Shown here piece by piece: positions 16,970 through 26,976 of a DNA stretch of 64,000 nt. The DNA lies in assembly GCF_902506345.1 (NCBI RefSeq), contig NZ_LR733413.1, forward strand, positions 1,705,636 to 1,769,635, in the 5' to 3' direction. Position 1 is the first letter of the stretch. Each line of letters begins with the position of its first letter. This stretch comes from Flavobacterium sp. 9R (GTDB lineage Bacteria; Bacteroidota; Bacteroidia; Flavobacteriales; Flavobacteriaceae). The notes under the pieces were generated by a model, which did not search any database, was not told the DNA's origin, and saw only the letters and a list, made by a program, of their open reading frames with translations. The translations under genes were made by a program, and so were the position numbers.

Positions 16970-18100
16970 ATGCCTATCACTTCCTTACTTGCAAGACTAA
17001 ACAAAATAAATCTATCTGTACTTCTTTTTTTGTGGGGCGCTGTTGTTTCAGCTCAGCTAGCACCGCTTTCACCAAAAGCAACAGTAAGTGTACTAACCTG
17101 TGCTACAGGAAACGAATCGTATTCCCTTTTCGGGCATACCGCAGTCCGTATTGCTGACCCAGAACAATTCCTAGATGTTGTTTATAATTATGGCGCATTT
17201 GATTTTTCGACACCTAATTTTGTAGCTAAATTTGCAAAAGGAGATTTACAATACTTTGTGGTAGCCGACTCGTTTTCGGAGTTTATAGGACGATACCAAT
17301 ATGAGGGAAGAAGTGTTTATGAACAAAAGCTTCGCTTATCACTTCCCTTAAAACAGCAGCTTTTTGATCAACTCAACAAAACATTAAAGTCAGAAGAACG
17401 CTTCTATACCTATAAATTTATTGATCGCAATTGTACAACTATGGTAGTCGATTTGCTTAACGAAACAATTGGCACAAAAGCAATCACAAAAAAAGACGCT
17501 ACTGAAAAGACCTACAGAGAGGTATTATTCCCCTACTTCAAAAATCATTTCTACGAACAACTGGGTACAAGTAGTATTTTTGGAACCAAAGTAGATCAAA
17601 AAGCTACTTCCCTATTTCTTCCGTTCGATTTATTGGAAAGTCTAAAAAAAAGCCAACTTAACCATCAACCCTTAAGTGAACCTGTTGTTGCACTTTTAAC
17701 TATAGCGCCAACCCAAAATCGTTCATGGTGGAATAACGCCTATACCTATGGCGCTTTTTTGTTGCTGCTTGTGTTTTGGAGAAAAAAAAGTGTTGCTATG
17801 GTCTTTTTAACTACACTTGGGATTTTAGGCCTCTTTTTTATTTTTATGGGTGAGTATTCGTTACATCCGGAATTGGCCAACAATTACAATGTATTATTAT
17901 TCAATCCTACCTTGCTAGTATTTATGTTTTTTGTACTTCAAAAAAACAACAAAGCCATACAATTGTTGAGCTACATTATTTGGGGTTGCTTCTTACTATA
18001 CACTGTATTACTAATCAATAAAGCGTCATTTTGGTTTCTTTTACCTTTGATTGGAGTCACTTCATTCATCGTCTATCGAATAAACAAGGAGAATCGATAG
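16970..18100 (+). CDS. DUF4105 (Lnb N-terminal-like) membrane protein
   Basis: A 376-residue protein with a signal sequence (LSVLLFLWGAVVSAQ), a ~230-residue extracytoplasmic DUF4105 domain, and four or more transmembrane helices after residue ~255. The domain shows VLTCATGNESYSLFGHTAVRI, YNYGAFDF and YKFIDRNCTTMV. The Cys/His/Asn arrangement suggests a papain-like NlpC/P60-type hydrolase fold, with the NCTT cysteine a possible nucleophile (inference). Family members are widespread in Bacteroidetes and their function is unproven. It is a single gene, convergent to the polysaccharide cluster. Confidence 0.82.
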   Translation: MPITSLLARLNKINLSVLLFLWGAVVSAQLAPLSPKATVSVLTCATGNESYSLFGHTAVRIADPEQFLDVVYNYGAFDFSTPNFVAKFAKGDLQYFVVADSFSEFIGRYQYEGRSVYEQKLRLSLPLKQQLFDQLNKTLKSEERFYTYKFIDRNCTTMVVDLLNETIGTKAITKKDATEKTYREVLFPYFKNHFYEQLGTSSIFGTKVDQKATSLFLPFDLLESLKKSQLNHQPLSEPVVALLTIAPTQNRSWWNNAYTYGAFLLLLVFWRKKSVAMVFLTTLGILGLFFIFMGEYSLHPELANNYNVLLFNPTLLVFMFFVLQKNNKAIQLLSYIIWGCFLLYTVLLINKASFWFLLPLIGVTSFIVYRINKENR

Positions 18101-18110
18101 ATTTTGATTT

Positions 18111-18188
18111 AGGATTTAGGATTTGAGATTTAGGATTTGAGTTTGGAATTTGAGTTTGGAATTTGAGTTTGGAATTTGGAATTTGAGA
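18111..18188. repeat. short-period word array (GATTTAG / TTTGGAA)
   Basis: Words GATTTAG, GATTTGA and GTTTGGAATTTGA recur with a 7-14 base spacing through the whole 105-base gap between two convergent genes. It is low-complexity and non-coding. Confidence 0.65.
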
Positions 18189-18205
18189 ATTGAGATTTTT
18201 TCATT

Positions 18206-19597
18206 TTACTGCCCTCGATAAAAAACTACTGTTGAAATGGTTTTAAAAATAATGCTAATATCGATAAAGACACTACGGTGTTTGATATAGTACAAATCAT
18301 ACTGTAGTTTCACCAAGCTTTCTTCTATGGATTCTCCATAATTGTAGTTCACTTGTGCCCAACCAGTAAGTCCAGGTTTAATAATATGTCGGGTTTCATA
18401 AAAAGGCATAATTGCTGAAATTTCTTCAACGAACATAGGTCGCTCAGGGCGTGGACCTATTACCCCCATATCACCTTTTAAAATATTTAAAAATTGAGGG
18501 ATTTCATCTATACGGGTTTTTCGTAAAAACTTCCCAAATGGCGTTACTCTGGTGTCTCCAATTTTAGAAAATACGGCACCATTAGTTTCAGCATTTTCAA
18601 CCATACTCCTAAATTTGTAAATTTTGAATAGCGCTCCATCTTTCCCTACACGCTCTTGTGTGTAAAACAAAGGGCCTCTATTCCATAACCAATTGGCTAC
18701 CATTAAAAAAGGGACCATCAAGGCACCTATTGCAATACCCGTTACAGAAAAAAGAAGTTCAAAAAGACGCACTTGATACAAATACAATTTGTTTTGATTG
18801 CTCCTACTAAAAGGAAAAAAACGGTAAAAATCCTCTGCAATTTGATGTACAGGTATGCGCTGGGTTTTGTTTTCATAGACATGAACATACTCTCGAATAC
18901 TTTTTCCAGACTCCAACAAATGAAGTAATTGCTGGTACAATTCTGTTGTGATTCCATCTGTTTTTTGGGAGGCAACCACAATCTCAGAAACCCCAAACCT
19001 CCTCACAAATTTAGTCAATTGGTCTATTGGAATTTCCTTTTTTAGTTTGTAATCTATCGCTTCTTGATTCTCTCTGTCTGAGTTCACATAGCCAATAATT
19101 CGATAGTAGGGATCCGCATCTTCAAGATCTAAGACTAATTGCTCTAGCTGCCCTTTATCACATATTAAAATGACATTTTGAACAAAGCGATTCGAAGCTA
19201 AAAATTGTACATAAAACATGCGCCATAGGTAGAGTGCAAAAAAAATCGTGCTGTAAAACACTAATAACTGTATTCTACTTTTTGGCAATTGGGGAGACAG
19301 AAAAGGAGTCAACAAATACAACAAAACGGTTGCTGAAGTAGTCAGTAAAATACTTTTGAGAATTTGAAAAGGATGGCCTGCAACTTGAAGGTTATACATT
19401 TCAAAAACACCTCCGAGAAGCAGTAAATAACTAGAAAAAACGATAGGCCAATAAAAAGTGTTGGTTGAAAATTCAAAATAGGTGAAATGGAACACTTCTG
19501 TCATCAGGTACAAAGACCCAAGTACTACAATGAGGTCTACTAGCCGTAACAAGAACTTTCGTTCTGAAAGTTCAAAATGCATTCTCTTCTTATTCAT
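18206..19597 (-). CDS. initiating polyprenyl-phosphate glycosylphosphotransferase (WbaP/WcaJ-like)
   Basis: A 463-residue protein with four N-terminal membrane helices (~13-125), a CoA-binding-like Rossmann region (~140-190), one more helix (~280-305) and the C-terminal bacterial sugar transferase domain: FYTQERVGKDGALFKIYKFRSM, TRIDEIPQFLNILKGDMGVIGPRPERP and PGLTGWAQVNY. It transfers a sugar-1-phosphate from a nucleotide sugar to undecaprenyl phosphate at the inner membrane, starting repeat-unit assembly. It is the last gene of module A, downstream of its glycosyltransferases. Confidence 0.93.
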   Translation of the reverse strand: MNKKRMHFELSERKFLLRLVDLIVVLGSLYLMTEVFHFTYFEFSTNTFYWPIVFSSYLLLLGGVFEMYNLQVAGHPFQILKSILLTTSATVLLYLLTPFLSPQLPKSRIQLLVFYSTIFFALYLWRMFYVQFLASNRFVQNVILICDKGQLEQLVLDLEDADPYYRIIGYVNSDRENQEAIDYKLKKEIPIDQLTKFVRRFGVSEIVVASQKTDGITTELYQQLLHLLESGKSIREYVHVYENKTQRIPVHQIAEDFYRFFPFSRSNQNKLYLYQVRLFELLFSVTGIAIGALMVPFLMVANWLWNRGPLFYTQERVGKDGALFKIYKFRSMVENAETNGAVFSKIGDTRVTPFGKFLRKTRIDEIPQFLNILKGDMGVIGPRPERPMFVEEISAIMPFYETRHIIKPGLTGWAQVNYNYGESIEESLVKLQYDLYYIKHRSVFIDISIIFKTISTVVFYRGQ

Positions 19598-19640
19598 ATA
19601 ACTGTGGTATTCTGACGCAAGTTACTGAATTTTAACTATT

Positions 19641-20657
19641 CTAGGTGTCTTTATTAAAAATTAAGAACCATTTATCTTTTACTTGATTCCATTCAAAAAA
19701 ACTAGCTTTTATTCTGGCTTTTTTTGTGATTTTGATAAATTCTGAAGGGTTTTTTAACAAAAAAAGTAAGGCGTTATGCATGCCTTCCACATCATTATCA
19801 GCTACTAAAAGACCGTCTACACCATTATTTATCAAAAAAGGAAGGCCGCCAACATTAGTAGACACCACTGCCAAACCTAAACTCATGGCTTCGATGACAC
19901 TAACTGGGGTATTATCAAAATGAGTCGTATTAATGAAGAGATCATAGTTTTGCGCTAATTCTGTCCATTCCTCTCTAGTTAGTTTTCCTTTAAAATCCGC
20001 TTTAATTCCTAAATTTTCTGCCAGTATTTTTGTCTTTATACCACTCCCGTCTTTATCTGGTCCTACCATACAAAGTTCCGCATTAGGGAAAGTTTTTAGC
20101 AGTTTATTAAAAACATGAATAGCCATTTCTGGGTTGTATAGTGCTGCAAATGCCCTTACCCATAGTATCTTTGGGTTAGCTAAAGGGCGTTCTTTATAAC
20201 TAGACTTCTCCAGGGTTATGGCATTGGGGATATGCACTAAATTTGGGCAACCCACATTTCCAAAAGCTTCCATTAAGTAAAGCGAAGGACAAACATTACG
20301 ATAAGCATGATAAAAAAGGCGTTGACAACTTTTCGGATGTGTTTGCCATCTATTGGGAAGATTCCCACCATGTAGAATAGGAATGTACTTTAACTTCCTT
20401 ATTCTACACAACTGACTTACCAAGTAGGCATACCAAAAATTGGTGGTGCTGTAGGTATCAATCAAAACATAGTCTATATTTCTAGCAAAGCAAGTCGCAA
20501 ACAGCATGTCTAACAAACGAAACAGCCGATTGCGTTTCATAGAAGCATAGCTGATTTGGTATCCTTCTTGCTCCAAAAGAGGCCCTAAGACATCTATGGC
20601 TGTTGGATTGCTTCCATTTTTAGCGAGCTTATTTCCTATATACAGCAGGTGCTTCAC
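19641..20657 (-). CDS. glycosyltransferase family 4
   Basis: A 338-residue GT-B enzyme. The N-terminal domain starts KHLLYIGNKLAKNGSNPTAIDVLGP, in pieces. The C-terminal donor-binding domain shows PKILWVRAFAALYNPEMAI, LCMVGPDKDGSG and the EX7E-type segment VSVIEAMSLGLAVVSTNVGG. It adds a sugar from a nucleotide donor with retention in this family; the sugar is unknown. Its start overlaps the end of the Wzy-like gene by 29 bases. Confidence 0.88.
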   Translation of the reverse strand: MKHLLYIGNKLAKNGSNPTAIDVLGPLLEQEGYQISYASMKRNRLFRLLDMLFATCFARNIDYVLIDTYSTTNFWYAYLVSQLCRIRKLKYIPILHGGNLPNRWQTHPKSCQRLFYHAYRNVCPSLYLMEAFGNVGCPNLVHIPNAITLEKSSYKERPLANPKILWVRAFAALYNPEMAIHVFNKLLKTFPNAELCMVGPDKDGSGIKTKILAENLGIKADFKGKLTREEWTELAQNYDLFINTTHFDNTPVSVIEAMSLGLAVVSTNVGGLPFLINNGVDGLLVADNDVEGMHNALLFLLKNPSEFIKITKKARIKASFFEWNQVKDKWFLIFNKDT

Positions 20658-21969
20658 GATAAACTTTTAAAAGTGATAAGGCATAGATAAAAGCTGGCGC
20701 TGATAACCGCATCGCTGCATGATTGATGGTTAACAACCAAAATACATAAAAAGAAAGCGCCAGTATGTTTTGTCGGTCAACTGCAAATAAATACAGTGGC
20801 GTTATCAATAAAATCAGCAAACCAACTATACCTAAAGTTCCATGCTCAGCCAACATACGAGTAATTTCATTGTGAGTAGCCAAATCGATACCTGTTTGAC
20901 TTTTTCTAAGCTCTTTATTCTTTCCCACACCTACTCCTAGAATTGGATTTTCATAAAACATCTTTAACTCTGATTCTATAAGAACTTCCCTTCCAGAAAG
21001 TTGGCTTTTCTTCTCCCTACCCGCAGCATCTTGATTGGCATAGCGTTTGTCTAAGAGCCCATTGGTTTTTATGGAACTGTAACTCCAAACCGCCAAAGTA
21101 GCTAAGAAGGACAAGACAATAATCCCTGCAATTTTTGGCTTGGTTTGAAAATTAGCTTGAAAATACAATATCGCTAATAATAAAAGTACCATGGCAACAC
21201 CTGTGTAGATTCCCCCTCTTGAAAAAGTAATCAAGCCTCTATAAGCAAAAAACAACACTAAACCTCCATTAATGATTTGGAGTATCCCATTAGAGGAATT
21301 AAGCATCAATTGTACAAAAAAGATAAAGATTCCCAATCCCAAAATGGTAGCAACTTGATTAGGCCCAAATCCTCCTGAAGTTTCAAAATTGGATTGTGTC
21401 CCTGTAACCACATCTTGTATGTTGGGGGTGTAAAAATAAAGATAGGTGACCAAGCAGAGTAAAGGCAAAGAAAAAGCCGTGATTATCCCAAGCATCCGCT
21501 GAAAAGTGAGCTCCCGTTTATAGCAATAAATAGCCGAAATCCCCAAACAAACTGGTCCTGATATATTAAACACAATGGCTTTTTTAACGTCAGTAGTAAG
21601 ATCTAAAGTGACCGTTGATAATACCAAACTTGGCACTAAAAAAAACAAAAATAACCAATAGACCAAGGCATTTCTAGAAAAACCTGAAAAAAGCATTCCT
21701 AAAAAAAGGAAGAGCATGACGAGGTACTTGCCGTATTCATTTACAAACGTTCCGCCTGTCATTCGGAGCATGATTTCGGCACTTACTGCATAAGCCGCCA
21801 TTAGCAGCGCTTCGTTATGTTTATTTTTAGATTCGATAATATAATATATTCCAAAACCCAATATCGCAATGCCATACACTTTACTAAGAAAAGGAAACAA
21901 AAAAAACACATAGCCAAAAAATGCATGTAAGGCTACTAAATAAAGATAAACGACCTCTTCTTTTTTCAT
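20629..21969 (-). CDS. O-antigen polymerase/ligase-like membrane protein (Wzy/WaaL type)
   Basis: A 446-residue protein with about 11-12 transmembrane helices and a periplasmic loop containing DAAGREKKSQLSGREVLIESEL, in pieces, followed by NPILGVGVGKNKEL and ATHNEITRMLAEHG. The H in ATHNE and the RE in SGRE are typical of the O-antigen ligase family. It would polymerise or ligate lipid-linked repeat units at the periplasmic face. No Wzx flippase is seen in the window. Confidence 0.85.
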   Translation of the reverse strand: MKKEEVVYLYLVALHAFFGYVFFLFPFLSKVYGIAILGFGIYYIIESKNKHNEALLMAAYAVSAEIMLRMTGGTFVNEYGKYLVMLFLFLGMLFSGFSRNALVYWLFLFFLVPSLVLSTVTLDLTTDVKKAIVFNISGPVCLGISAIYCYKRELTFQRMLGIITAFSLPLLCLVTYLYFYTPNIQDVVTGTQSNFETSGGFGPNQVATILGLGIFIFFVQLMLNSSNGILQIINGGLVLFFAYRGLITFSRGGIYTGVAMVLLLLAILYFQANFQTKPKIAGIIVLSFLATLAVWSYSSIKTNGLLDKRYANQDAAGREKKSQLSGREVLIESELKMFYENPILGVGVGKNKELRKSQTGIDLATHNEITRMLAEHGTLGIVGLLILLITPLYLFAVDRQNILALSFYVFWLLTINHAAMRLSAPAFIYALSLLKVYREAPAVYRK

Positions 21970-21970
21970 T

Positions 21971-23041
21971 TTATAAACTTTCTAACCATTGTAGGTATTT
22001 TTGCAAAACCCCTTTTGAGGAATATCCTTCCGAAACCGTTTGTTGTAAAGCCAATGCCATACTTTTCCTTATAGAGGTATTCGAAATTAAGGAAATTAAA
22101 GCCTTGCTAAAAGATACAGCATCATTAGGAGGTACTAGCCAACCATTGAGACCATTATTTATGATGTTCGGTAATTCGCCTACTGCTGTTACCACTACTG
22201 CCAACGGTTGCATCCCGTACTCCAATAAGGCTACAGGCAAGCCCTCTGAAGCAGAAGTTAAAATTCCTATATCGCTTTGATCCAAGATACAGTTAATATC
22301 CTCTCTTGTTCCGTACAAAAATACTTGATTTTCTAATTGAAATGCTCTTATCTTGTTTTTTATTGCAAGAGAATATGCGTCATCAAAATCTTTCCCTACC
22401 AAGTGAAAGGTCCAATCAGGATGAGAAATTTTAAGCATACAAGCCACCTCCAAAAGTAAAAAATGATTTTTATCTGGTCTCAAATTTGCTAAGAATAGTA
22501 TTCGCTTATCTTCAACACCCTCAAGAATTGTTTTATTCTCTGCTTTATTAGAAGATGCAAAATTGGGTAAATAGATAACTTCCTTATATTTCAACTTATC
22601 TTCAATCCAAACCTTCAGGTTTTGGTTCACTGCAATTACGCCGTTAAAAAATGGAATTATAACTTTAAAAATTAAAAGTCTTTTATTCGATATTCCTTTA
22701 TCGTTTCCATAATGGTAATGCCATATTAGTTTTAAGGATGGACAACATAATTTTAATAGAAAGGCGATAAAAAAAGAAGTACTATGGGCATGCATATGGG
22801 TAATCGAATGTAGCAAAACAAAAGAACGCAAGCGCCATAGCGCTACAAAGTCGAGTTTGCCTTTTTTATTCAAAAAAAGATAAGCCACTTTTGAATCCAT
22901 TTGTTCTAACAAAGAACCTTCTTTTCGCGTAGCTACAAGTGACGAAAACTCTAAGGTACTCGCAAGTGCATTGGCATAATTTACCGCCATTCGCTCCGCA
23001 CCACCGGCTTCTAAGGAGTCTATTAGTTGTAGTATACGCAT
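21971..23041 (-). CDS. glycosyltransferase family 4
   Basis: A 356-residue GT-B enzyme with N-terminal LQLIDSLEAGGAERMAVNYA, the usual GAER acceptor-side loop, AVNQNLKVWIEDKL, and donor-side ILFLANLRPDKNHFLLLEVA and SEGLPVALLEYGMQPLAVV. It ends one base before the Wzy-like gene and overlaps the next upstream gene by one base. It probably adds one sugar of the module A repeat unit. Confidence 0.9.
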   Translation of the reverse strand: MRILQLIDSLEAGGAERMAVNYANALASTLEFSSLVATRKEGSLLEQMDSKVAYLFLNKKGKLDFVALWRLRSFVLLHSITHMHAHSTSFFIAFLLKLCCPSLKLIWHYHYGNDKGISNKRLLIFKVIIPFFNGVIAVNQNLKVWIEDKLKYKEVIYLPNFASSNKAENKTILEGVEDKRILFLANLRPDKNHFLLLEVACMLKISHPDWTFHLVGKDFDDAYSLAIKNKIRAFQLENQVFLYGTREDINCILDQSDIGILTSASEGLPVALLEYGMQPLAVVVTAVGELPNIINNGLNGWLVPPNDAVSFSKALISLISNTSIRKSMALALQQTVSEGYSSKGVLQKYLQWLESL

Positions 23042-24030
23042 TAATTAAATAGCCAGTTTTTTAAATCAATATAAGTCCATTTCAAAGGCCCCCATAAATT
23101 AAAGGTTTTAGAATCGTTCTTCAAATAATTTCCGTCATAAACATAATAAAATTGATTGGGACCTAATTGTTGGATATCCAATTGATGCATTCCGGCGCGA
23201 AACTCTTTGATGTTAATCTGTCCTTTCAAGAAAAACGGAACTTCCCTTTTCATTGAGTAGTTATCGTTATTAAAAGATAAACGATACAGCGACAAACCAT
23301 AGCCATAGCCATTAGTACAGTTCTGAACGGGTATTATCAAACCTTTAGCATCAGCAAAAAAACGACCTCCTGCCCTAGCTTCTGTTCCCATAAGTGCAAT
23401 TGGTTTTTTATGAAGTTTCCATTTTCCAAAAAGAGAATCCGCTTCATACAAGTATAAATTTAACTTATCATCTGAAGCCATCATAATATTTAAGGAATCT
23501 GAAATATAAATCGATGGGTCTTTTAATCTAATGTTATAAAGCAAGGTATCACAAACTCTCCAATCGAAAGGGAATCGATACGCTTTATACAGCAAAACGG
23601 CATTAGCTTGTTTAGATTCAGGCACCATATAAAACTCATTTTTATATTTAAAAACCTGAGGATAGGAAAGGTGGAAATCTTGACTAAGTACAGTACCTCT
23701 GTAGATATAGTTTTTACCATCTGTTGAGGTCAGTAAACCGATATCCGCATTGGATTTTGTTTTTTTATGTTCAAAAAAAAGATAAAAAGTGTCTTTTTCT
23801 TTTACAAAAAAGGGATCTGCTAAAAATACTGTACTGTCATTTTGAGCTTTTAAAGCTTCTATAGAATAAATTTCATTTTGATTTACTTGTATAGTCTTTG
23901 GATAAACTTTAGAGCTTCCATAACCTACAGACCAACCTCCTGATTTTTGCTGAAAAAAAGGGGTCCTATTATTAATGACCAGTAGTATCATTAATCCAAA
24001 AAACAAAATACCAATTAAATACTTCTTCAT
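23041..24030 (-). CDS. membrane-anchored five-bladed beta-propeller protein (GINT1 N-terminal-like)
   Basis: A 329-residue protein with one N-terminal membrane helix (YLIGILFFGLMILLVI) followed by repeated blade-like segments: ADPFFVKEKDTFYLFFEH, DIGLLTSTDGKNYIYRG, SYPQVFKYKNEFYMVPES and LKDPSIYISDSLNIMMAS. This matches the glucosamine inositolphosphorylceramide transferase N-terminal domain, related to GH43/GH32 propellers. In bacterial polysaccharide loci such proteins are found alone or fused to formyl- or glycosyltransferases; activity is unproven. The propeller should lie outside the inner membrane. Confidence 0.75.
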   Translation of the reverse strand: MKKYLIGILFFGLMILLVINNRTPFFQQKSGGWSVGYGSSKVYPKTIQVNQNEIYSIEALKAQNDSTVFLADPFFVKEKDTFYLFFEHKKTKSNADIGLLTSTDGKNYIYRGTVLSQDFHLSYPQVFKYKNEFYMVPESKQANAVLLYKAYRFPFDWRVCDTLLYNIRLKDPSIYISDSLNIMMASDDKLNLYLYEADSLFGKWKLHKKPIALMGTEARAGGRFFADAKGLIIPVQNCTNGYGYGLSLYRLSFNNDNYSMKREVPFFLKGQINIKEFRAGMHQLDIQQLGPNQFYYVYDGNYLKNDSKTFNLWGPLKWTYIDLKNWLFN

Positions 24031-24046
24031 TTCATTTCATTTTATT

Positions 24047-25162
24047 TTATTTGATCAATTTTTTAATCTCTTTTTCAAACACATCCAAAGTGTAGTTTCG
24101 GGACCAATCGGAGGCATTCTTTCTTTTTCTCAAATAATCTATTTCATCATTCAACACAGCTTCAATTTCCTGTACATCTTGTTCTAATCGAGCAGTTAAC
24201 AAAACCCCTCTATTACCATAATCCAGCATAAAAGGGACACATGAAATAGAAGTAGCCAATGGGACACTTCCCCAAAACATCCCCTCCGCTATCGCTTTAG
24301 GCCAACCCTCGCTTTGAGAGGGCAAGAGTACAAAATGACTGTTTTGGTATGCTGTCATAACAACTTCTTTTGATTGATTGCCTTTCAATTCGATGAAGCT
24401 CCCCAGATGATTTTTTTCAATATACTTTTCCAACACTGCTCTTTCTTGGCCTTCCCCATACAGTTCTAAGTAAACATCATGTCCTCCTTTAAATAAGGCT
24501 TCAATCAATGCTACAGCATACATCGGACGTTTGCCCTCAGACAAAGTTCCTACAAAAACAAATCGAATGGTATTCCCAAAGGTAAGAGTTTTTAAAGATG
24601 TTTTTTCGGCTTCGCAGTACGTGGCGGTAAAAAAAGGGAGTATGTTTTTACTACTGCCTTCCCATTCCCCATAAACCAATACTTGCATGTTGCGAGTTAG
24701 AAAGGGATTACTTAATAGCCATTTTTGCAAACGATAACTCCAAGGTTGTTTGGCTTTAGGATCCCAGTTACCAGCGTACTTGGCCGTTTTCGATTTGAAA
24801 GGAAATAAAATTTGAACCAAACATCCCAACAAACCGATATTCCCAGGACAACGCAAGTGAATATGATCGGCTTGATACATCGCTTTGAAAATTTGCCAAG
24901 CTATTTTTAGTAGTTTAAAAAAAGTAGTGATTCTTGACTGCCAATTTAACACATCAATAGCGCCAATTGGTATAAAAATAATCTCCTTATGATGATAAGC
25001 GCAATCAATAGCCGTGGGTTCTTGTTCTTCAAATACTCCAACAATTAGTAGCTGCTTTACAAATTGCCCCCAAACATTCATTTCTCGTACATAAGGTGCG
25101 TATGCAAAATACTTATCCCCCTGTTGTTTATGTATGACGTGAGTGATAATAGCGAATTTCAT
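24047..25162 (-). CDS. glycosyltransferase family 4
   Basis: A 371-residue GT-B enzyme starting MKFAIITHVIHKQQGDKYFAY. Donor domain: RFVFVGTLSEGKRPMYAVALI, LELYGEGQERAVLEKYI, SHFVLLPSQSEGWPKAIAEG, then SVPLATSISCVPFML. It acts in the cytoplasm on lipid-linked intermediates. It lies six bases after the methyltransferase gene and 16 before the propeller gene. Confidence 0.9.
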   Translation of the reverse strand: MKFAIITHVIHKQQGDKYFAYAPYVREMNVWGQFVKQLLIVGVFEEQEPTAIDCAYHHKEIIFIPIGAIDVLNWQSRITTFFKLLKIAWQIFKAMYQADHIHLRCPGNIGLLGCLVQILFPFKSKTAKYAGNWDPKAKQPWSYRLQKWLLSNPFLTRNMQVLVYGEWEGSSKNILPFFTATYCEAEKTSLKTLTFGNTIRFVFVGTLSEGKRPMYAVALIEALFKGGHDVYLELYGEGQERAVLEKYIEKNHLGSFIELKGNQSKEVVMTAYQNSHFVLLPSQSEGWPKAIAEGMFWGSVPLATSISCVPFMLDYGNRGVLLTARLEQDVQEIEAVLNDEIDYLRKRKNASDWSRNYTLDVFEKEIKKLIK

Positions 25163-25168
25163 TTCTAA

Positions 25169-25978
25169 TTATTTCTTTTTTTCCATTAACATAGTTAAAT
25201 GCATACAACTAAACAATACAGAGTTGGACGTGCTAGATTTTTCCCAATCCTCTTTGTGCCACTTTTGTCCTATTTTTGCTTTCCATTTTTCAGAAAAAGG
25301 CAACACAGACAACAAAGCCATCCATTTTGATTTACCCAAAAGCCCATGTCTTTCTATAATTGCAAAAGCCTCTTCATACTGATAATACACTTTTTTGGTA
25401 AATGGCCACTCCCAAGCGGCATCGGATTGAAATGGACGGTATAGTAATCGGATTAGTTTTATGGGCAAACTCGTTTGCAATGGATCATAACTTATAATTT
25501 GTCCTTTGGGTGCTAATTTTTCATTGAGCTTATCAACTAGCATTTCTGTATTTTCAAAATGATGCAAAACTCCGTAGGCATAGATTAAATCAAAATCCTT
25601 TTCTTTGAACTCCGATGATAAAAAATCAATAGCTAAAGCACTAGCATTGGGAAAAGCGATTAAACGCTGACGCAGTTTTTCAATAGCCACATCACTCAAA
25701 TCGATTCCGATGTATACTTTTGAATGCTCAGCCAAGTACATTGACCAATAATTTCCAGAAAAACATCCTAAATCTAAAACTCTTTTCGAACTCAAATCAC
25801 CAAACCATTCCTTATGTTTAAGATAAGCCTGATCTTGTATACCAACACCTTTTTTTATCCTATTCAAAGTACCATTTCTAAATTTAGACCAAATCTGAGT
25901 GATCCAATTTTTCTTTTTAGTATTGTAAAATTCAGCTTGCTTTTTATTTATTGCTACGGTTGATTCTATAGTTTTCAT
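25169..25978 (-). CDS. class I SAM-dependent methyltransferase
   Basis: A 269-residue protein with motif I RVLDLGCFSGNYWSMYLA, motif II YIGIDLSDVAIEKL, and motif III/IV FDLIYAYGVLHHFENTEML. It would methylate a sugar or an intermediate of the polysaccharide; the target is not evident. It shares its start with the stop of the upstream GT2 gene (one-base overlap). Confidence 0.88.
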   Translation of the reverse strand: MKTIESTVAINKKQAEFYNTKKKNWITQIWSKFRNGTLNRIKKGVGIQDQAYLKHKEWFGDLSSKRVLDLGCFSGNYWSMYLAEHSKVYIGIDLSDVAIEKLRQRLIAFPNASALAIDFLSSEFKEKDFDLIYAYGVLHHFENTEMLVDKLNEKLAPKGQIISYDPLQTSLPIKLIRLLYRPFQSDAAWEWPFTKKVYYQYEEAFAIIERHGLLGKSKWMALLSVLPFSEKWKAKIGQKWHKEDWEKSSTSNSVLFSCMHLTMLMEKKK

Positions 25979-26976
25979 TACTTCTCTTTTGGTTTATTAA
26001 AAATCAAACTCCACCATCCCATCATTCTTCCACAAGCTTCAGTAAAAGCCTTTTCACGTTGGTTTGAAGTAAAGGTATTGCTAAATCGAATGAAAGTCAA
26101 TAATAAAGTAATCGCATGCCATTTCAATTGGTGTTTTAACAAGGGGTTTGGATTCTTTATCCTCCATACATACCAACCATTTCGCACAACCATTTTGCCA
26201 TAATGGAATTGATTGGGACGGCCTGATCCTGCATGATAATGGTTCAATGTAGCCGCTGTATTCAGGTATAATTTGCCTGTTGTAGCAACTCGCAAACAAA
26301 AATCTGCATCTTCATACAAGCCATAGCCTTCAAAATAAGTGGAAAATTGATGTGTTTCAAACACCTTTTTAGTAAAAGAAGAAACACCCCCCATCAATTG
26401 TTCTACTTCATAAATTTTGCCACTTGGAGGTAAAAAGCCTACACTTCTTCCGTGTGAATACAAAGAAGAAAATCCTGGCGAACAATCACTATCTAATCCT
26501 AACTTTTTCCTTAAAACAAATCGACTTCCGTCTTTTCTTTTCCATCCATCAAAACAAAACTCATCTATTAGAGGCTTATAATTAGTATCTATAGGTTCCC
26601 ACTTGGTTTCGTTATGAATGTACCCGCCTACTCCTAGCGCATCTGGATATTTTTGATAAGTGTTTAGTAATTGCTCAAAATAATCGGTTGACAAAACCGT
26701 ATCATCATCCAAAAAGCAAACGATTTCACTATCCGCACTTATCATATTGATTCCAAAATTGCGTTGCTTGGTCAAACCTCTTTGTTCTTTGGGCACTAAA
26801 AAATAGCATACGTTTTGGAAATGATTTTGCTCCAAAATAACTTGGGTTGCCTCGTTAGTTGACCCGTCAATAATCAGAATTTCATCGGGATACAAAGTTT
26901 GCTCCTGAACCGACTGCAACAATTGCAACAAAGGCTTCGGACGCTGGTAGGTACAAATTATTAAACTAAATTTCAT
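25978..26976 (-). CDS. glycosyltransferase family 2
   Basis: A 332-residue GT-A enzyme: FSLIICTYQRPKPLLQLLQS, LIIDGST, RGLTKQRNFGI and the metal-binding DXD-type FLDDDTVL near residue 95. The catalytic-side motif lies in YEDADFCLRVA. No membrane helix is predicted except a possible amphipathic C-terminus. The chain overlaps the next gene by 11 bases. Confidence 0.9.
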   Translation of the reverse strand: MKFSLIICTYQRPKPLLQLLQSVQEQTLYPDEILIIDGSTNEATQVILEQNHFQNVCYFLVPKEQRGLTKQRNFGINMISADSEIVCFLDDDTVLSTDYFEQLLNTYQKYPDALGVGGYIHNETKWEPIDTNYKPLIDEFCFDGWKRKDGSRFVLRKKLGLDSDCSPGFSSLYSHGRSVGFLPPSGKIYEVEQLMGGVSSFTKKVFETHQFSTYFEGYGLYEDADFCLRVATTGKLYLNTAATLNHYHAGSGRPNQFHYGKMVVRNGWYVWRIKNPNPLLKHQLKWHAITLLLTFIRFSNTFTSNQREKAFTEACGRMMGWWSLIFNKPKEK